A stretch of DNA of 64,000 nt, taken from JBBDQZ01 sp040905705 (GTDB taxonomy: Bacteria; Bacteroidota; Rhodothermia; Balneolales; Natronogracilivirgulaceae). This document shows, piece after piece, positions 7,679 to 16,986 of this stretch (position 1 is its first letter; each line of letters begins with the position of its first letter). A model generated the notes under the pieces. That model saw nothing but the letters and a program-made list of their open reading frames with translations. It was not told where the DNA came from and searched no databases. A program made the position numbers and the translations under genes. The stretch is from positions 62,001 through 126,000 of the forward strand of contig JBBDQZ010000024.1 in assembly GCA_040905705.1 (NCBI GenBank). The letters run 5' to 3'.

Positions 7679-9880
7679 TTAAAAAGATTTTAAGATAACC
7701 CCTGCCAAAGGCGGTATATCCAGTTTCAGCTTCGCCGGTTGGTTATGCCACACTCCTTCCACAGCGTTAAGCTTTGAATTACCAAAGTTGGTTCCCCCAT
7801 AAAATTCGGAGTCACTGTTAAAAATTGTCTGATAGTTACCTTTTCGGGGAACACCGATCACGTATTCATATTGAACCTGAGGGGTAAAGTTAAAGACACA
7901 TACCAGATGATTATTATTGTTTTCCCCACGTCTGATAAATGCAATAATCCCATTGTCGGCATCAGAAAAATCAATCCACTGGAACCCGCTCCAGTCAAAA
8001 TCAATTTCATGAAGTGCTTTTTGTTCCTTGTATACTTTGTTCAGATCCCGAATCAAAGATTGAATACCCTGGTGTCGTTCATAATCCAGTAAATTCCAAT
8101 CGAGTGCCTGTTCGCTGTTCCATTCGGTCCATTGAGCAATTTCACCCCCCATAAACAGCAATTTTTTCCCTGGATGGCAATACATATAAGTATAGAGTAA
8201 CCTGAGATTGGCGAATTTCTGCCAGTCGTCCCCCGGCATTTTGGAGATCAACGACCGTTTCATATGAACAATTTCGTCATGGGAAAGTGGCAGTAGAAAA
8301 TTTTCTGTAAAAGCGTAGACTAACGAAAATGTAAGCTGGTTGTGGTGATATTTTCTGAATAGCGGATCCACCGAGATATACTTCAGTGTATCATTCATCC
8401 ATCCCATATTCCACTTGTAATCAAAACCGAGACCTCCAATATATGTAGGACGAGAGACCATCGGCCAGGATGTTGATTCTTCCGCCATAGTGACAACCCC
8501 CTGAAATTCCTCGTTCAAAATTTCATTGACCCTTTTCAAGAAGGCAATTGCCTCAATATTCTCCCGACCTCCAAATTTGTTTGGAATCCATTCCCCATCT
8601 TCCCGGGAGTAATCGAGATAAAGCATGGAAGCAACAGCATCCACCCGAAGTCCGTCGATATGAAATTTATCACACCAATAAACAGCATTTGAAACAAGAA
8701 AATTCAATACTTCCGTTCGGCCGAAATTGAAGATCATCGTTCCCCAGTCACGGTGTTCCCCCTGTCGCGGGTCTGAGTGCTCATACAACGCCGTTCCATC
8801 AAATTGCCGCAACCCATGATCATCTTTGGCGAAATGGGCAGGAACCCAATCCAGAATTATTCCGATTCCGGCCTGATGGCAACAATCCACGAAATGCATA
8901 AATTCCTCTGGTGCGCCAAAGCGTGAAGTCGGTGCAAAATAACCGGTAATCTGATACCCCCATGACGGATCATATGGATGCTCAGCAACCGGTAATAGTT
9001 CAATGTGAGTATAGCCCAGATCTTTTACATAAGGAACAAGTTGATCAGCCAGATCGCGATAAGATAAAAACCCGGACTCTGACTGTTCGTTTTTCTTCCA
9101 GGATCCAAGATGAACTTCATAGATCGACACCGGTTCACCAAATCCCTTGCTCCTGTTCTTCATCCACTCATTGTCTTTCCATTTATAGTGGTCAATTTTT
9201 TTTACTACCGAAGCATTACGAGGTCGTTTTTCTGAATAAAATGCAAATGGATCCGCCTTTATATGTGGCACATGCCGCCCTTCAACAGCAATTTCATATT
9301 TATATATATCGTTTTCGCCAATGCCAGGAATAAACAATTCCCAAATTCCCTGATCTTGATATTTACGCATGGGATGGCGACGACCGTCCCACTCATTAAA
9401 CGATCCTATGACACTGACTCTTTTGGCACCTGGCGCGGCAACCACAAAACGGGTGCCCGAAACGCCTCCTACTTTCATAATGTGCGCACCCATCCATTGG
9501 TAAGCTTTTCGGTGTGTACCTTCACCCCAAAGTTGCAGATCGTATTCACTGATCGTGGGTCCAAATGAATAAGGATCCACAATGGTATATCTGTCTCCCT
9601 CACTGGGAATGATTTCAAAGTAATAAGAGGGTATTTCGTCAATATCTTCTATAAACAACTCAAACAAACCGCCTTCGCTGACCTTGTCCATTGGTTTGTA
9701 GGAAGTCGCATTATCGTACCATATATTGACGGTTTCCGCGTTTGGCTGTAATGTGCGAATCACGAAACCCTTTTTCTTGCTTTTGGACAATGCGTGCGGC
9801 CCGAGCACAGAAAAGGGATTGGAATGATCGGCCTTTTCAAGTGCCAATATCTGAGATTGATTCAATAAACTTTTTCTCAC
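7679..9880 (-). CDS. glgB: 1,4-alpha-glucan branching enzyme
   Basis: GH13 enzyme that cuts alpha-1,4 glucan and re-attaches it as alpha-1,6 branches. Two N-terminal CBM48-type beta domains (HSNPFSVLGPH; VSVIGSFNEWDGRRHPM) precede the TIM barrel, which has GYTHIELLPVAEHP, the nucleophile region GLRVDAVASMLYLDY, the acid/base region TMAEESTSWP and the third acid in LPLSHDE. The all-beta C-terminal domain ends LAGVILKSF. The open frame reaches an ATG at 9943, but its first 21 residues (a hydrophobic Tyr/Leu stretch) are unlike GlgB. I prefer the in-frame GTG at 9880, about 20 residues before the conserved HSNPFSVLG. First gene of the glgB-malQ pair. Confidence 0.95.
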   Translation of the reverse strand: MRKSLLNQSQILALEKADHSNPFSVLGPHALSKSKKKGFVIRTLQPNAETVNIWYDNATSYKPMDKVSEGGLFELFIEDIDEIPSYYFEIIPSEGDRYTIVDPYSFGPTISEYDLQLWGEGTHRKAYQWMGAHIMKVGGVSGTRFVVAAPGAKRVSVIGSFNEWDGRRHPMRKYQDQGIWELFIPGIGENDIYKYEIAVEGRHVPHIKADPFAFYSEKRPRNASVVKKIDHYKWKDNEWMKNRSKGFGEPVSIYEVHLGSWKKNEQSESGFLSYRDLADQLVPYVKDLGYTHIELLPVAEHPYDPSWGYQITGYFAPTSRFGAPEEFMHFVDCCHQAGIGIILDWVPAHFAKDDHGLRQFDGTALYEHSDPRQGEHRDWGTMIFNFGRTEVLNFLVSNAVYWCDKFHIDGLRVDAVASMLYLDYSREDGEWIPNKFGGRENIEAIAFLKRVNEILNEEFQGVVTMAEESTSWPMVSRPTYIGGLGFDYKWNMGWMNDTLKYISVDPLFRKYHHNQLTFSLVYAFTENFLLPLSHDEIVHMKRSLISKMPGDDWQKFANLRLLYTYMYCHPGKKLLFMGGEIAQWTEWNSEQALDWNLLDYERHQGIQSLIRDLNKVYKEQKALHEIDFDWSGFQWIDFSDADNGIIAFIRRGENNNNHLVCVFNFTPQVQYEYVIGVPRKGNYQTIFNSDSEFYGGTNFGNSKLNAVEGVWHNQPAKLKLDIPPLAGVILKSF

Positions 9881-10065
9881 AGGATTTGTATTTAAATTAC
9901 ACGCAAAATACAAATAATATACACCAATCGTTGTCGGATTCACGGTTATGATATAGAAGTATGGCCAGCCGAAAATTCGACTTTTTTCTATATAGTGAAC
10001 GGCATTGTAATTTATATCACTTATTAATCAATTTTTTTTGTAATTAAACCTCTGTTTAACATATA

Positions 10066-11298
10066 GTGAATGCCACCAGTCTCATAGCCAGAAGGTATCT
10101 CTTCTCAAGAAAACACATTACACTGATAACCACCTTGTCTGCCATCAGTATTAGCGGTGTGACGGTGGGTACAGCTCTACTGGTTGTGGTATTATCTGTT
10201 TTTAATGGGTTCTTTGATGTTATCAAATCCATGTTGCTGTCCAGTGACCCCGATTTACGTATAGAATCTGTTGAAGGACGCTCCTTTATTCTTACGGCTG
10301 AAATGGACAGCCTGATTGGACGTATACCTGAAATTGCCGTTCAATCTCCATATATACAGGGTAAAGCCCTGGTCGCCCATCGAGGAATTCGCGACCAGGT
10401 GGTATTGGTCAAAGGAATTGAACCCGAACTGTTTGCGCGTTATGCAAATATTAATGCTTTACTCATTGCCGGTGGCCTTGAATTGGATGTACAAAACCAG
10501 AAGCCTGGAATTCTACTCTCAGAACCACTGAGCCGAAATCTCCGATTGAATATCCGTGATGACGTTTCTCTACTTAGTGCAACAGGAATGCAACGCGCTT
10601 TAACTCAATTCACCGGACCAAGAGTCAGTCGATTTGAAGTTCGCGGAATTTATAGCTTACAGCAAGTGATTGACGATCCGGTTATTTACATCGATATTCA
10701 TGCGGCACAGCGTCTGTTTGATCTGAGAAATCGCATTTCAGGGATTGATATCAGTCTGCACAATCACGAACAAGCTAAACAGATGAAGCAAATCCTGGAA
10801 CAGAGTCTGGGCCCTGATTTCAAAGTTCAAACCTGGTACGACCTGCAGCGACCCCTTTATGATGTAATGAATCTTGAAAAATGGGGTGCATATTTTATTT
10901 TGATGATCATTGTCCTTGTAGCGGCACTTAATATCGTAGGCTCTATGACCATGATCGTTATTCAGAAACAGAGAGATATCGGAATATTACGCTCCTGTGG
11001 GTTTCGTAAACGTGACATTATGACCATTTTTTTTAAACAGGGATGGTATATCGGATGGATAGGGTGCATTCTGGGCGGTTCCTTTGGTCTTCTTCTCAGC
11101 TACCTGCAAAAAAAGTACGAACTGATAAAACTGGCTGGTTCGGAATCCTTTATTATATCTGCCTACCCTGTACAAATTTTATGGCAGGACGTTATGCTTG
11201 TACTGTGTGGCAGTATGATACTTTGTCTGATCGCGAGCTGGTATCCTGCTGTACGAGCTGCTTCCATTCAACCGGCTGATGCCGTTCGCAATGAATGA
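10066..11298 (+). CDS. ABC transporter permease, FtsX/LolC-E family
   Basis: A 410-residue inner-membrane protein beginning at a GTG. The N-terminus SLIARRYLFSRKHITLITTLSAISISGVTVGTAL contains the first membrane helix and is the hallmark of LolC/LolE lipoprotein-release permeases. Then comes a periplasmic MacB-like domain (about residues 50-265) and three C-terminal helices (about 275-300, 325-345, 375-395) with the FtsX-domain signature QKQRDIGILRSCGFRKRDI. The likely job is extracting lipoproteins from the inner membrane for LolA; a lolA gene is present at 27236-27919, but no LolD ATPase lies nearby. It is transcribed divergently from glgB. The final assignment within the FtsX superfamily is uncertain. 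Confidence 0.88.
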   Translation: MNATSLIARRYLFSRKHITLITTLSAISISGVTVGTALLVVVLSVFNGFFDVIKSMLLSSDPDLRIESVEGRSFILTAEMDSLIGRIPEIAVQSPYIQGKALVAHRGIRDQVVLVKGIEPELFARYANINALLIAGGLELDVQNQKPGILLSEPLSRNLRLNIRDDVSLLSATGMQRALTQFTGPRVSRFEVRGIYSLQQVIDDPVIYIDIHAAQRLFDLRNRISGIDISLHNHEQAKQMKQILEQSLGPDFKVQTWYDLQRPLYDVMNLEKWGAYFILMIIVLVAALNIVGSMTMIVIQKQRDIGILRSCGFRKRDIMTIFFKQGWYIGWIGCILGGSFGLLLSYLQKKYELIKLAGSESFIISAYPVQILWQDVMLVLCGSMILCLIASWYPAVRAASIQPADAVRNE

Positions 11299-11369
11299 TC
11301 GCTCCCTGCTATTATCGTCATACCCGTCTTCACGATCCGCATTTTAAATAATGATCTGCGAAGTGGTAC

Positions 11370-13055
11370 TCAGTGCTCCGAATAGGTATCGGGCAGATCA
11401 TTTTCATAAAGAACCACATCCCCCTTCTTTAACTTTTTTTTAAGCAGATCGTTTGCTTCAAAAAGACTGTTAACCACTGATATCTTGTTTTGATCAAAAC
11501 CACCCCTGATTAAACCGTTGTAAATGGGGCGAGTCTGATTCTTGCCTACAAGATATATATGATCCGGTCGACTTTCAGCCATCCAATAACCAAATTTCAA
11601 ATTTTCTTCTTCCTGACGATCCCCCAGCTCAATCATCCCTGGAGTGATGACATAGCGCCGGCCTGTCTGAAACGATGATAGTACTGAGACAGCATTTTTC
11701 GCCCCGACCGGATTAGAGTTGAATGCATCGTCAATGACCATAATTCCGTTGTGCTGCTTCAGTTCCAGGCGGTGCTCCACCGGTGCGACTTTTTTCAAAG
11801 CAATTTTAATAGTGGGCAGACGCAGTCCCATAACTAAACCGACAGCAGAGGCAAGCAGAGCGTTTTGAACACTGTGTTCACCTAAAAACGACATGGTTAC
11901 CGTTATCTTTTCAGATTCCATGGGACGCCTGGTTGTGTCGGTCCGAAACAATGACTGCGACATCATTAGCTTGAAAGAGCAGCCTTTTTCATCGTGAGTA
12001 ATATCATTGGCACTGAGGTGGTTATATTTTTCGGATAGTCCGGCATACCACACACTGATATCGGTTCGATCTGCCATTTTTCTCACTTTTTCATCATCCC
12101 CGTTCAATATGGCAACACCACCCGGCTTCAAATGATCAATTAATGCTTTTTTAGTACGAGCGATAGCTTCTATCGAACCAAAACTTTCCAAATGGGCAAT
12201 TCCCACATTAGTCACCACAGCAACATCCGGCTGTGCGATCCGGCACAGTTCATCAATATTTCCAGCGTAACGTGCCCCCATCTCCAGAATCAATACCTGG
12301 TCTGAATGTTGCAAATCGTTATTTATCACTTTGCAAATACCCATTGGGGTATTATAACTGCCAGGGGTAGAACATACCCGGTAACGTTCGTTAAGTATGG
12401 CCTCGATCATAAATTTGGTGCTTGTCTTTCCGTAACTCCCGGTGATAGCGATCACCTTCAGATCCGGCATTTTTTTAATTTTTTTCCGGGCCAGGCGCTT
12501 GAAATTACGCTGGATCAACTGTTCAACCGGATAAACCATTCCGGCAGCCAGAATTAAAAGTGTAGGTAATATCAGATCAGCGATGACCCAGGAATACATC
12601 AGGAAGTAGATATCCGGATATAAAATCCCAATCTCAAAAGCCATTATACTCCCGAACAGCAATATCCAGAATACAATTATAGAAAATACCATCGTCAACC
12701 TTATCATTCTCGCTGTAAAGACAAGGGGCTTTTTGACCTGTGGTTCACTGTAACGGGACACCGAACCGAACCAGCTGATACTGAAAATAATGAGCGCTAT
12801 AGTAATCGCTGATGTAGTGAGAAAGGAATCGAGATAGTAATGACTCACCAGGGTCGCCAGAAGGAGAGCAAGATTCGAAGCCGGAAAGAGAATGGTTCTC
12901 CAATGTTCTGAAAGCCACTGGAAAAATTCATTGAATTTGTATCCACTCTGTTGAAAAATATGCAACAGGTACCTTCCCCGGTAGATCATATGCCGCAACA
13001 TGAAATAGAGGAAGATCCAAACCAAAATCTCAATGACCGAATAATACCAACTCAA
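11370..13055 (-). CDS. membrane-anchored MurF-like Mur ligase
   Basis: A 561-residue protein. The N-terminal 180 residues hold about five hydrophobic helices (near 3-22, 58-78, 82-98, 119-145, 150-175). They are followed by a Mur-ligase ATPase core with P-loop ITGSYGKTSTK (about 204-214), STPGSYNTPMGI, LEMGARYAGNIDEL, TNVGIAHLESFGS, NGDD and the C-terminal DDAFNSNPVGAKNAV plus TPGMIELG. These motifs are closest to MurF (UDP-MurNAc-tripeptide:D-Ala-D-Ala ligase). The soluble UDP-binding N-terminal domain of true MurF is absent, replaced by membrane helices. It may therefore ligate an amino-acid or peptide to a lipid-linked or other acceptor. No other dcw-cluster gene is near. Converges with the permease gene. 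Confidence 0.85.
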   Translation of the reverse strand: MSWYYSVIEILVWIFLYFMLRHMIYRGRYLLHIFQQSGYKFNEFFQWLSEHWRTILFPASNLALLLATLVSHYYLDSFLTTSAITIALIIFSISWFGSVSRYSEPQVKKPLVFTARMIRLTMVFSIIVFWILLFGSIMAFEIGILYPDIYFLMYSWVIADLILPTLLILAAGMVYPVEQLIQRNFKRLARKKIKKMPDLKVIAITGSYGKTSTKFMIEAILNERYRVCSTPGSYNTPMGICKVINNDLQHSDQVLILEMGARYAGNIDELCRIAQPDVAVVTNVGIAHLESFGSIEAIARTKKALIDHLKPGGVAILNGDDEKVRKMADRTDISVWYAGLSEKYNHLSANDITHDEKGCSFKLMMSQSLFRTDTTRRPMESEKITVTMSFLGEHSVQNALLASAVGLVMGLRLPTIKIALKKVAPVEHRLELKQHNGIMVIDDAFNSNPVGAKNAVSVLSSFQTGRRYVITPGMIELGDRQEEENLKFGYWMAESRPDHIYLVGKNQTRPIYNGLIRGGFDQNKISVVNSLFEANDLLKKKLKKGDVVLYENDLPDTYSEH

Positions 13056-13203
13056 TAGTGCACCTGTTGCGTTAATAATAGGATGACAGATTGATAAAAG
13101 GTTGGGCGTAATATACCAACTTCTGTTATCTTGTCAGGCGATTCTTTCGAAAAGATCCCTTTCATTTTATTATCAATTAATTCAGATCATTAACGGTTGA
13201 CAC

Positions 13204-14226
13204 ATGAAACTTGTCATTCCGATGGCCGGAAGAGGTACCCGACTTCGACCTCACTCACTTACCACGCCCAAACCGTTGCTCCCCGTGGCCGGGCCCATGC
13301 TGATTGAACGAATCATTCAGTCATTTGTGGAATCCATAGACAAAAAAATTGTTGAAATTGCATTTATTCTGGGTGATTTCGGCAAAGATGTAGAACATCG
13401 CTTGTCTCATGTAGCGAAGAAATTCGGAGCAAAACCAGTTATATATTATCAGATGGAGGCACTTGGCACTGCACATGCCGTCAACTGTGCCGCTGCCTCA
13501 CTCTCTGGCGAGGTGATTATTGCCTTTGCAGACACCCTTTTTGAGATCGATGGGCGGCTTGATCTTGAAAACGCGGAGAGTCTGATTTGGCTGAAACAGG
13601 TGAAAGACCCATCACAATTTGGTGTTGCTGTGATCGAAGACGGCAGAATCACTCGTTTTATAGAAAAACCCAAAGAGCCGGTTTCGGATATGGCTATTAT
13701 TGGTGTTTACTATTTCCGGGAAGGAGAACGACTGCAAAATGAGCTTCAGTATCTTATGGATAATAATATACGGGGGCATAAAAACGAATTTGATCTAACC
13801 GATGCCATCGACCGGCTTTTGAACCAGGGCCTGCTTTTCCAGGCGGCAAACGTGCAGGAGTGGCTTGATTTTGGTACGATCCCTGCCTGGCTTCAATCGA
13901 CGGCGGCCGTTTTAAACCGATCTGTCTCGCAAGTCCCCGATAAGGAAGACTCCGTAAGATACCACGACACAAAAATCATTCAGCCCTGTTATCTCGGCAA
14001 AAACAGCCATATTTCAAACAGTATCATAGGCCCATACGCCTGTATTGGTGATGGATGTTCTATTTCCGACAGTACGGTTAGTCGCAGTATCATCCGTAAC
14101 CATGCAACCGTAAACCATTCAAAACTTGTAAATTCAACTGTTGGAGAAACGGCAGAAGTATACGATTGCAGCCAGGAAATACACATCGGCGACTGCTCAC
14201 GCATTGGAAATTCAGATAAAATATAA
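13204..14226 (+). CDS. sugar-phosphate nucleotidyltransferase with beta-helix tail
   Basis: A nucleoside-diphosphate-sugar pyrophosphorylase of 340 residues. The nucleotide-binding signature PMAGRGTRLRPHSLTTPKPLLPVAG lies at residues 6-30; YYQMEALGTAHAV and the metal-binding ADTLFE follow, and VIEDGRITRFIEKPKEP marks the sugar-binding side. Residues from about 260 onward (YLGKNSHISNSIIGPYACIG and similar hexapeptide-like steps) form a left-handed beta-helix, as in RmlA-long, GlmU or GlgC relatives. The substrate cannot be read from sequence: glucose-1-phosphate with dTTP or UTP is the usual annotation. The neighbours (a Mur-type ligase and a metal transporter) do not decide it. ATG start at 13204. 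Confidence 0.88.
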   Translation: MKLVIPMAGRGTRLRPHSLTTPKPLLPVAGPMLIERIIQSFVESIDKKIVEIAFILGDFGKDVEHRLSHVAKKFGAKPVIYYQMEALGTAHAVNCAAASLSGEVIIAFADTLFEIDGRLDLENAESLIWLKQVKDPSQFGVAVIEDGRITRFIEKPKEPVSDMAIIGVYYFREGERLQNELQYLMDNNIRGHKNEFDLTDAIDRLLNQGLLFQAANVQEWLDFGTIPAWLQSTAAVLNRSVSQVPDKEDSVRYHDTKIIQPCYLGKNSHISNSIIGPYACIGDGCSISDSTVSRSIIRNHATVNHSKLVNSTVGETAEVYDCSQEIHIGDCSRIGNSDKI

Positions 14227-14387
14227 GCCTGTTTTACTGATACCTGAAGCTTTTCCTTAATTTTAATTGAACTTCAGTGCATAACTTTGAAGTCCGACCA
14301 CATATTAATGAATATATGATGCTGTGTCGGCCTTCAGCAATATAATTGACTTGATATGTATATTTATCTGTTTGCGAATCATTACTT

Positions 14388-15326
14388 CTAATGCTTTACA
14401 TCCCGAAGCGTTTTATGATGCTCAATATGAGCTTTTTCCGGCTCCAGGTGAACGGTCACCACCACGTCTCCATCCAGCTCATCTATCACACTTTTCTCCA
14501 GAATAGTAGCTTCCTTGTGTGCCTCTTCCAGATCGATTCCGGGCCGGAAAAGAGCATGAAACTCCACCCAAATCGTATTGCCAGTACTTCGATGACGCAG
14601 ATCGTGCCACCCGGCCATATGAACTCCGACTTTGCTGTCAAGAACTTCCCTGATACGCCGATCCGTTTTATCGTCGCTCTGATCCATTAATCCAGATGTT
14701 GCATATTTCAGCAGTTTATACCCTTCCAGTGATATATAAACCGCAAGACCCATTGCAACCACGGCATCAAGAAATTGAAATCCGGTCCATGAAATCAGTA
14801 ATAATGTTATCAACACACCGGTACTGGTGTACACATCGGTCAACGTATGCTTACCATTACCGATAAGGATCATATTGTTTTCCCGGCGCCCTGTTCGTAC
14901 AAGATATATTCCCAAAAATAGATTAATCAATGCCGAAAATAATACAATACCGGCACCAATGCCGAGATTGAACATTTGATAACCTGTAAACAGCCCTTTA
15001 ATTGACTGATAAACGATAGTAAGCGCAGCAATGACAATGAGCATCCCTTCCGCACCCACTGAAAAAAAACCGATGCGTTCATGGCCGTAAAGATGATCCC
15101 GGTCCGGTGGTTTACGACTCAGGTATATACCAAATGCCGAAAATCCCACTGCAAACATATGAACAAAACTCTCAGCAGCATCCGAAAGCACACTGTTAGC
15201 ACCTGTGAACAGATACGCGGAAAACTTAATCAGGAATACGAATAACGACACCACAAGGCTGATACGGATCGCCTGATTGCTTTTTTCCGTTGCGGAGTCG
15301 CCGGACTTTCCAATTTTCTGAAACAA
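14388..15326 (-). CDS. cation diffusion facilitator (CDF) metal transporter
   Basis: A 312-residue inner-membrane exporter of divalent metals by proton antiport. Six helices run from about residue 20 to 215, followed by a cytoplasmic ferredoxin-like domain with HDLRHRSTGNTIWVEFHALFRPG and VVVTVHLEPEKAH. The TM5 half of the metal site is normal (HTLTD), but the TM2 half reads LSDAAESFVHM, an ExxxH where well-studied CDFs have DxxxD or HxxxD, so metal choice is uncertain. The frame begins at a TTG (15326), since no in-frame ATG lies close upstream of the first helix. Divergent from cca. The tail is His-containing (HIEHHKTLRDVKH). Confidence 0.92.
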   Translation of the reverse strand: MFQKIGKSGDSATEKSNQAIRISLVVSLFVFLIKFSAYLFTGANSVLSDAAESFVHMFAVGFSAFGIYLSRKPPDRDHLYGHERIGFFSVGAEGMLIVIAALTIVYQSIKGLFTGYQMFNLGIGAGIVLFSALINLFLGIYLVRTGRRENNMILIGNGKHTLTDVYTSTGVLITLLLISWTGFQFLDAVVAMGLAVYISLEGYKLLKYATSGLMDQSDDKTDRRIREVLDSKVGVHMAGWHDLRHRSTGNTIWVEFHALFRPGIDLEEAHKEATILEKSVIDELDGDVVVTVHLEPEKAHIEHHKTLRDVKH

Positions 15327-15475
15327 AACCGTCTTAAAGTAAAATGATCATTATCTTTTAATTTAGATGTCGACTACAAAACCTTAATATCCATTCCTCG
15401 TTACAGACTTAATAATAATTCGATACCTGTTTCTGAACGCAGTAAATCATAAATGTAAACCATTCTGTTTTTCCA

Positions 15476-16918
15476 TTGAAAGACCTCAATCAAACTTATC
15501 AGAACCTGTTCAGCGATATTTCAAAAACTACCTCGGAAATTAATCAAAATATTTACGTGATAGGAGGTTTTGTCAGAGATTATTATCTGAACAGACTTAC
15601 AGAAAATCGTGGACAAGATATCGATTTTGTCACTGTTGGCTCGGGGATTCGGGCAGCTGAAGCTGTGGCAAATAAACTCGGTACCCGGAATATCACCTCC
15701 TATCGTCGATTTGGTACCGCACGAGTCGCCTGGAATAATTTTGTACTGGAGTTTGTAGGTGCCCGTAAAGAAAGTTACCGGTCTGATTCCAGGAAGCCGA
15801 TTGTAGAAGACGGTACCCTGCAAGACGATCAGCTTCGACGAGATTTTACAATCAACACTCTTTCTTGGTCGCTGAATCCGGAAGATTTTGGATGTCTTCT
15901 TGATCCCTTTGGCGGACTTCACGATTTAAAGCAACAACTCATTCGAACTCCCATCGATCCCGAGCAAACGTTCAGTGATGACCCGCTAAGAATGTTACGA
16001 GCTATTCGTTTTGCTTCAGAGCTTCATTTCAATATAGATCCGGACACCCATGTAGCCATTGAAAAAATGGCACATCGTGTTGAAATTGTCTCAAAAGAAC
16101 GGATTCTGGATGAATTAAACAAGATAGTAATGAGTGACCAGCCTTCAACGGGATTCATGCTTCTTTATACCACAGGTCTGCTCCAGTTGATTTTCCCAGA
16201 ACTGGTTCACCTTGAAGGTGTTGATGAATTACACGGGTTGCGGCACAAAGACAATTTCAGGCATACTCTTAAAGTATTGGACAATGTGGCTATCGTATCA
16301 AATAATTTATGGCTTCGATGGGCTGCCATCATGCATGATATTGCCAAGCCGGCGACAAAACGGTTTCACACGCAACATGGCTGGACATTTCACGGACACG
16401 ATGCTCTTGGAGCACAATTGGTTCCTAAATTTTTTCGACGACTTGGCCTGCCGCTTGATGAACGTATGCGATATGTCAGTAAACTTGTAAAATTGCACCT
16501 GCGTCCAATTGCGCTTGCCAATGAAATCGTCACCGATAGCGCCATACGTCGACTCATTTTTGAAGCCGGTGAAAATATAACGGATTTGATGACACTTTGT
16601 CGCGCTGATATTACCAGTAAAAACCATCGCAAGATCAAACAGTTTTTGAGAAACTTTGATTATGTCGAAAAACGGATCGCCGAAGTTGAAGAAAAGGATC
16701 GTCTCCGAAACTGGAAGCCCCCTGTCGACGGAAATGAGATAATGAAAATTTGCGGATTAGCACCTGGTCCTGAAATTGGACGCATTAAATCTGCCATTGA
16801 AGACGCCATCCTGGAAGGCACCATTTCCAATACACGTAAAGGCGCTCTTGAATATCTTCAAACCATCAAAGATGACTTAAGTGAAAGCAGTAAATCGAAA
16901 CCAACATCAAACCATTAA
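15476..16918 (+). CDS. cca: CCA-adding tRNA nucleotidyltransferase with HD domain
   Basis: Class II tRNA nucleotidyltransferase / poly(A)-polymerase family. The catalytic head has IGGFVRDYYLNRL (about 28-40), the metal-binding pair in DIDFVTVGSG (about 48-57), and LRRDFTINTLSW. It is followed by the neck/RNA-binding segment DDPLRMLRAIRFASELHF and a C-terminal HD phosphohydrolase domain (HGLRHKDNFRHTL; IMHDIAKP). It adds or repairs the 3' CCA of tRNAs, and the one tRNA gene in this window (43193-43266) indeed lacks an encoded CCA. The best start is a TTG at 15476; no in-frame ATG is available before the conserved head domain. The 480 residues fit HD-containing family members. Confidence 0.93.
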   Translation: MKDLNQTYQNLFSDISKTTSEINQNIYVIGGFVRDYYLNRLTENRGQDIDFVTVGSGIRAAEAVANKLGTRNITSYRRFGTARVAWNNFVLEFVGARKESYRSDSRKPIVEDGTLQDDQLRRDFTINTLSWSLNPEDFGCLLDPFGGLHDLKQQLIRTPIDPEQTFSDDPLRMLRAIRFASELHFNIDPDTHVAIEKMAHRVEIVSKERILDELNKIVMSDQPSTGFMLLYTTGLLQLIFPELVHLEGVDELHGLRHKDNFRHTLKVLDNVAIVSNNLWLRWAAIMHDIAKPATKRFHTQHGWTFHGHDALGAQLVPKFFRRLGLPLDERMRYVSKLVKLHLRPIALANEIVTDSAIRRLIFEAGENITDLMTLCRADITSKNHRKIKQFLRNFDYVEKRIAEVEEKDRLRNWKPPVDGNEIMKICGLAPGPEIGRIKSAIEDAILEGTISNTRKGALEYLQTIKDDLSESSKSKPTSNH

Positions 16919-16986
16919 GGAACCCTGGCCGAGAACCAGATTCTTTAAACAAATTTGAAATCGCTACACTTCGGCAATATCAATTA

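Noticed and set aside
9881..9943. 21 extra N-terminal residues of glgB from ATG 9943
   Set aside because: The stretch is hydrophobic and unlike GlgB; GTG 9880 gives a normal N-terminus.
13754..13972. Antisense open frame in the nucleotidyltransferase gene
   Set aside because: Shadow of a well-supported gene on the other strand.
14285..14345. AT-rich inverted repeat between the convergent nucleotidyltransferase and CDF genes
   Set aside because: Arms (CATATT/AATATATG) are too short and imperfect to call a terminator.
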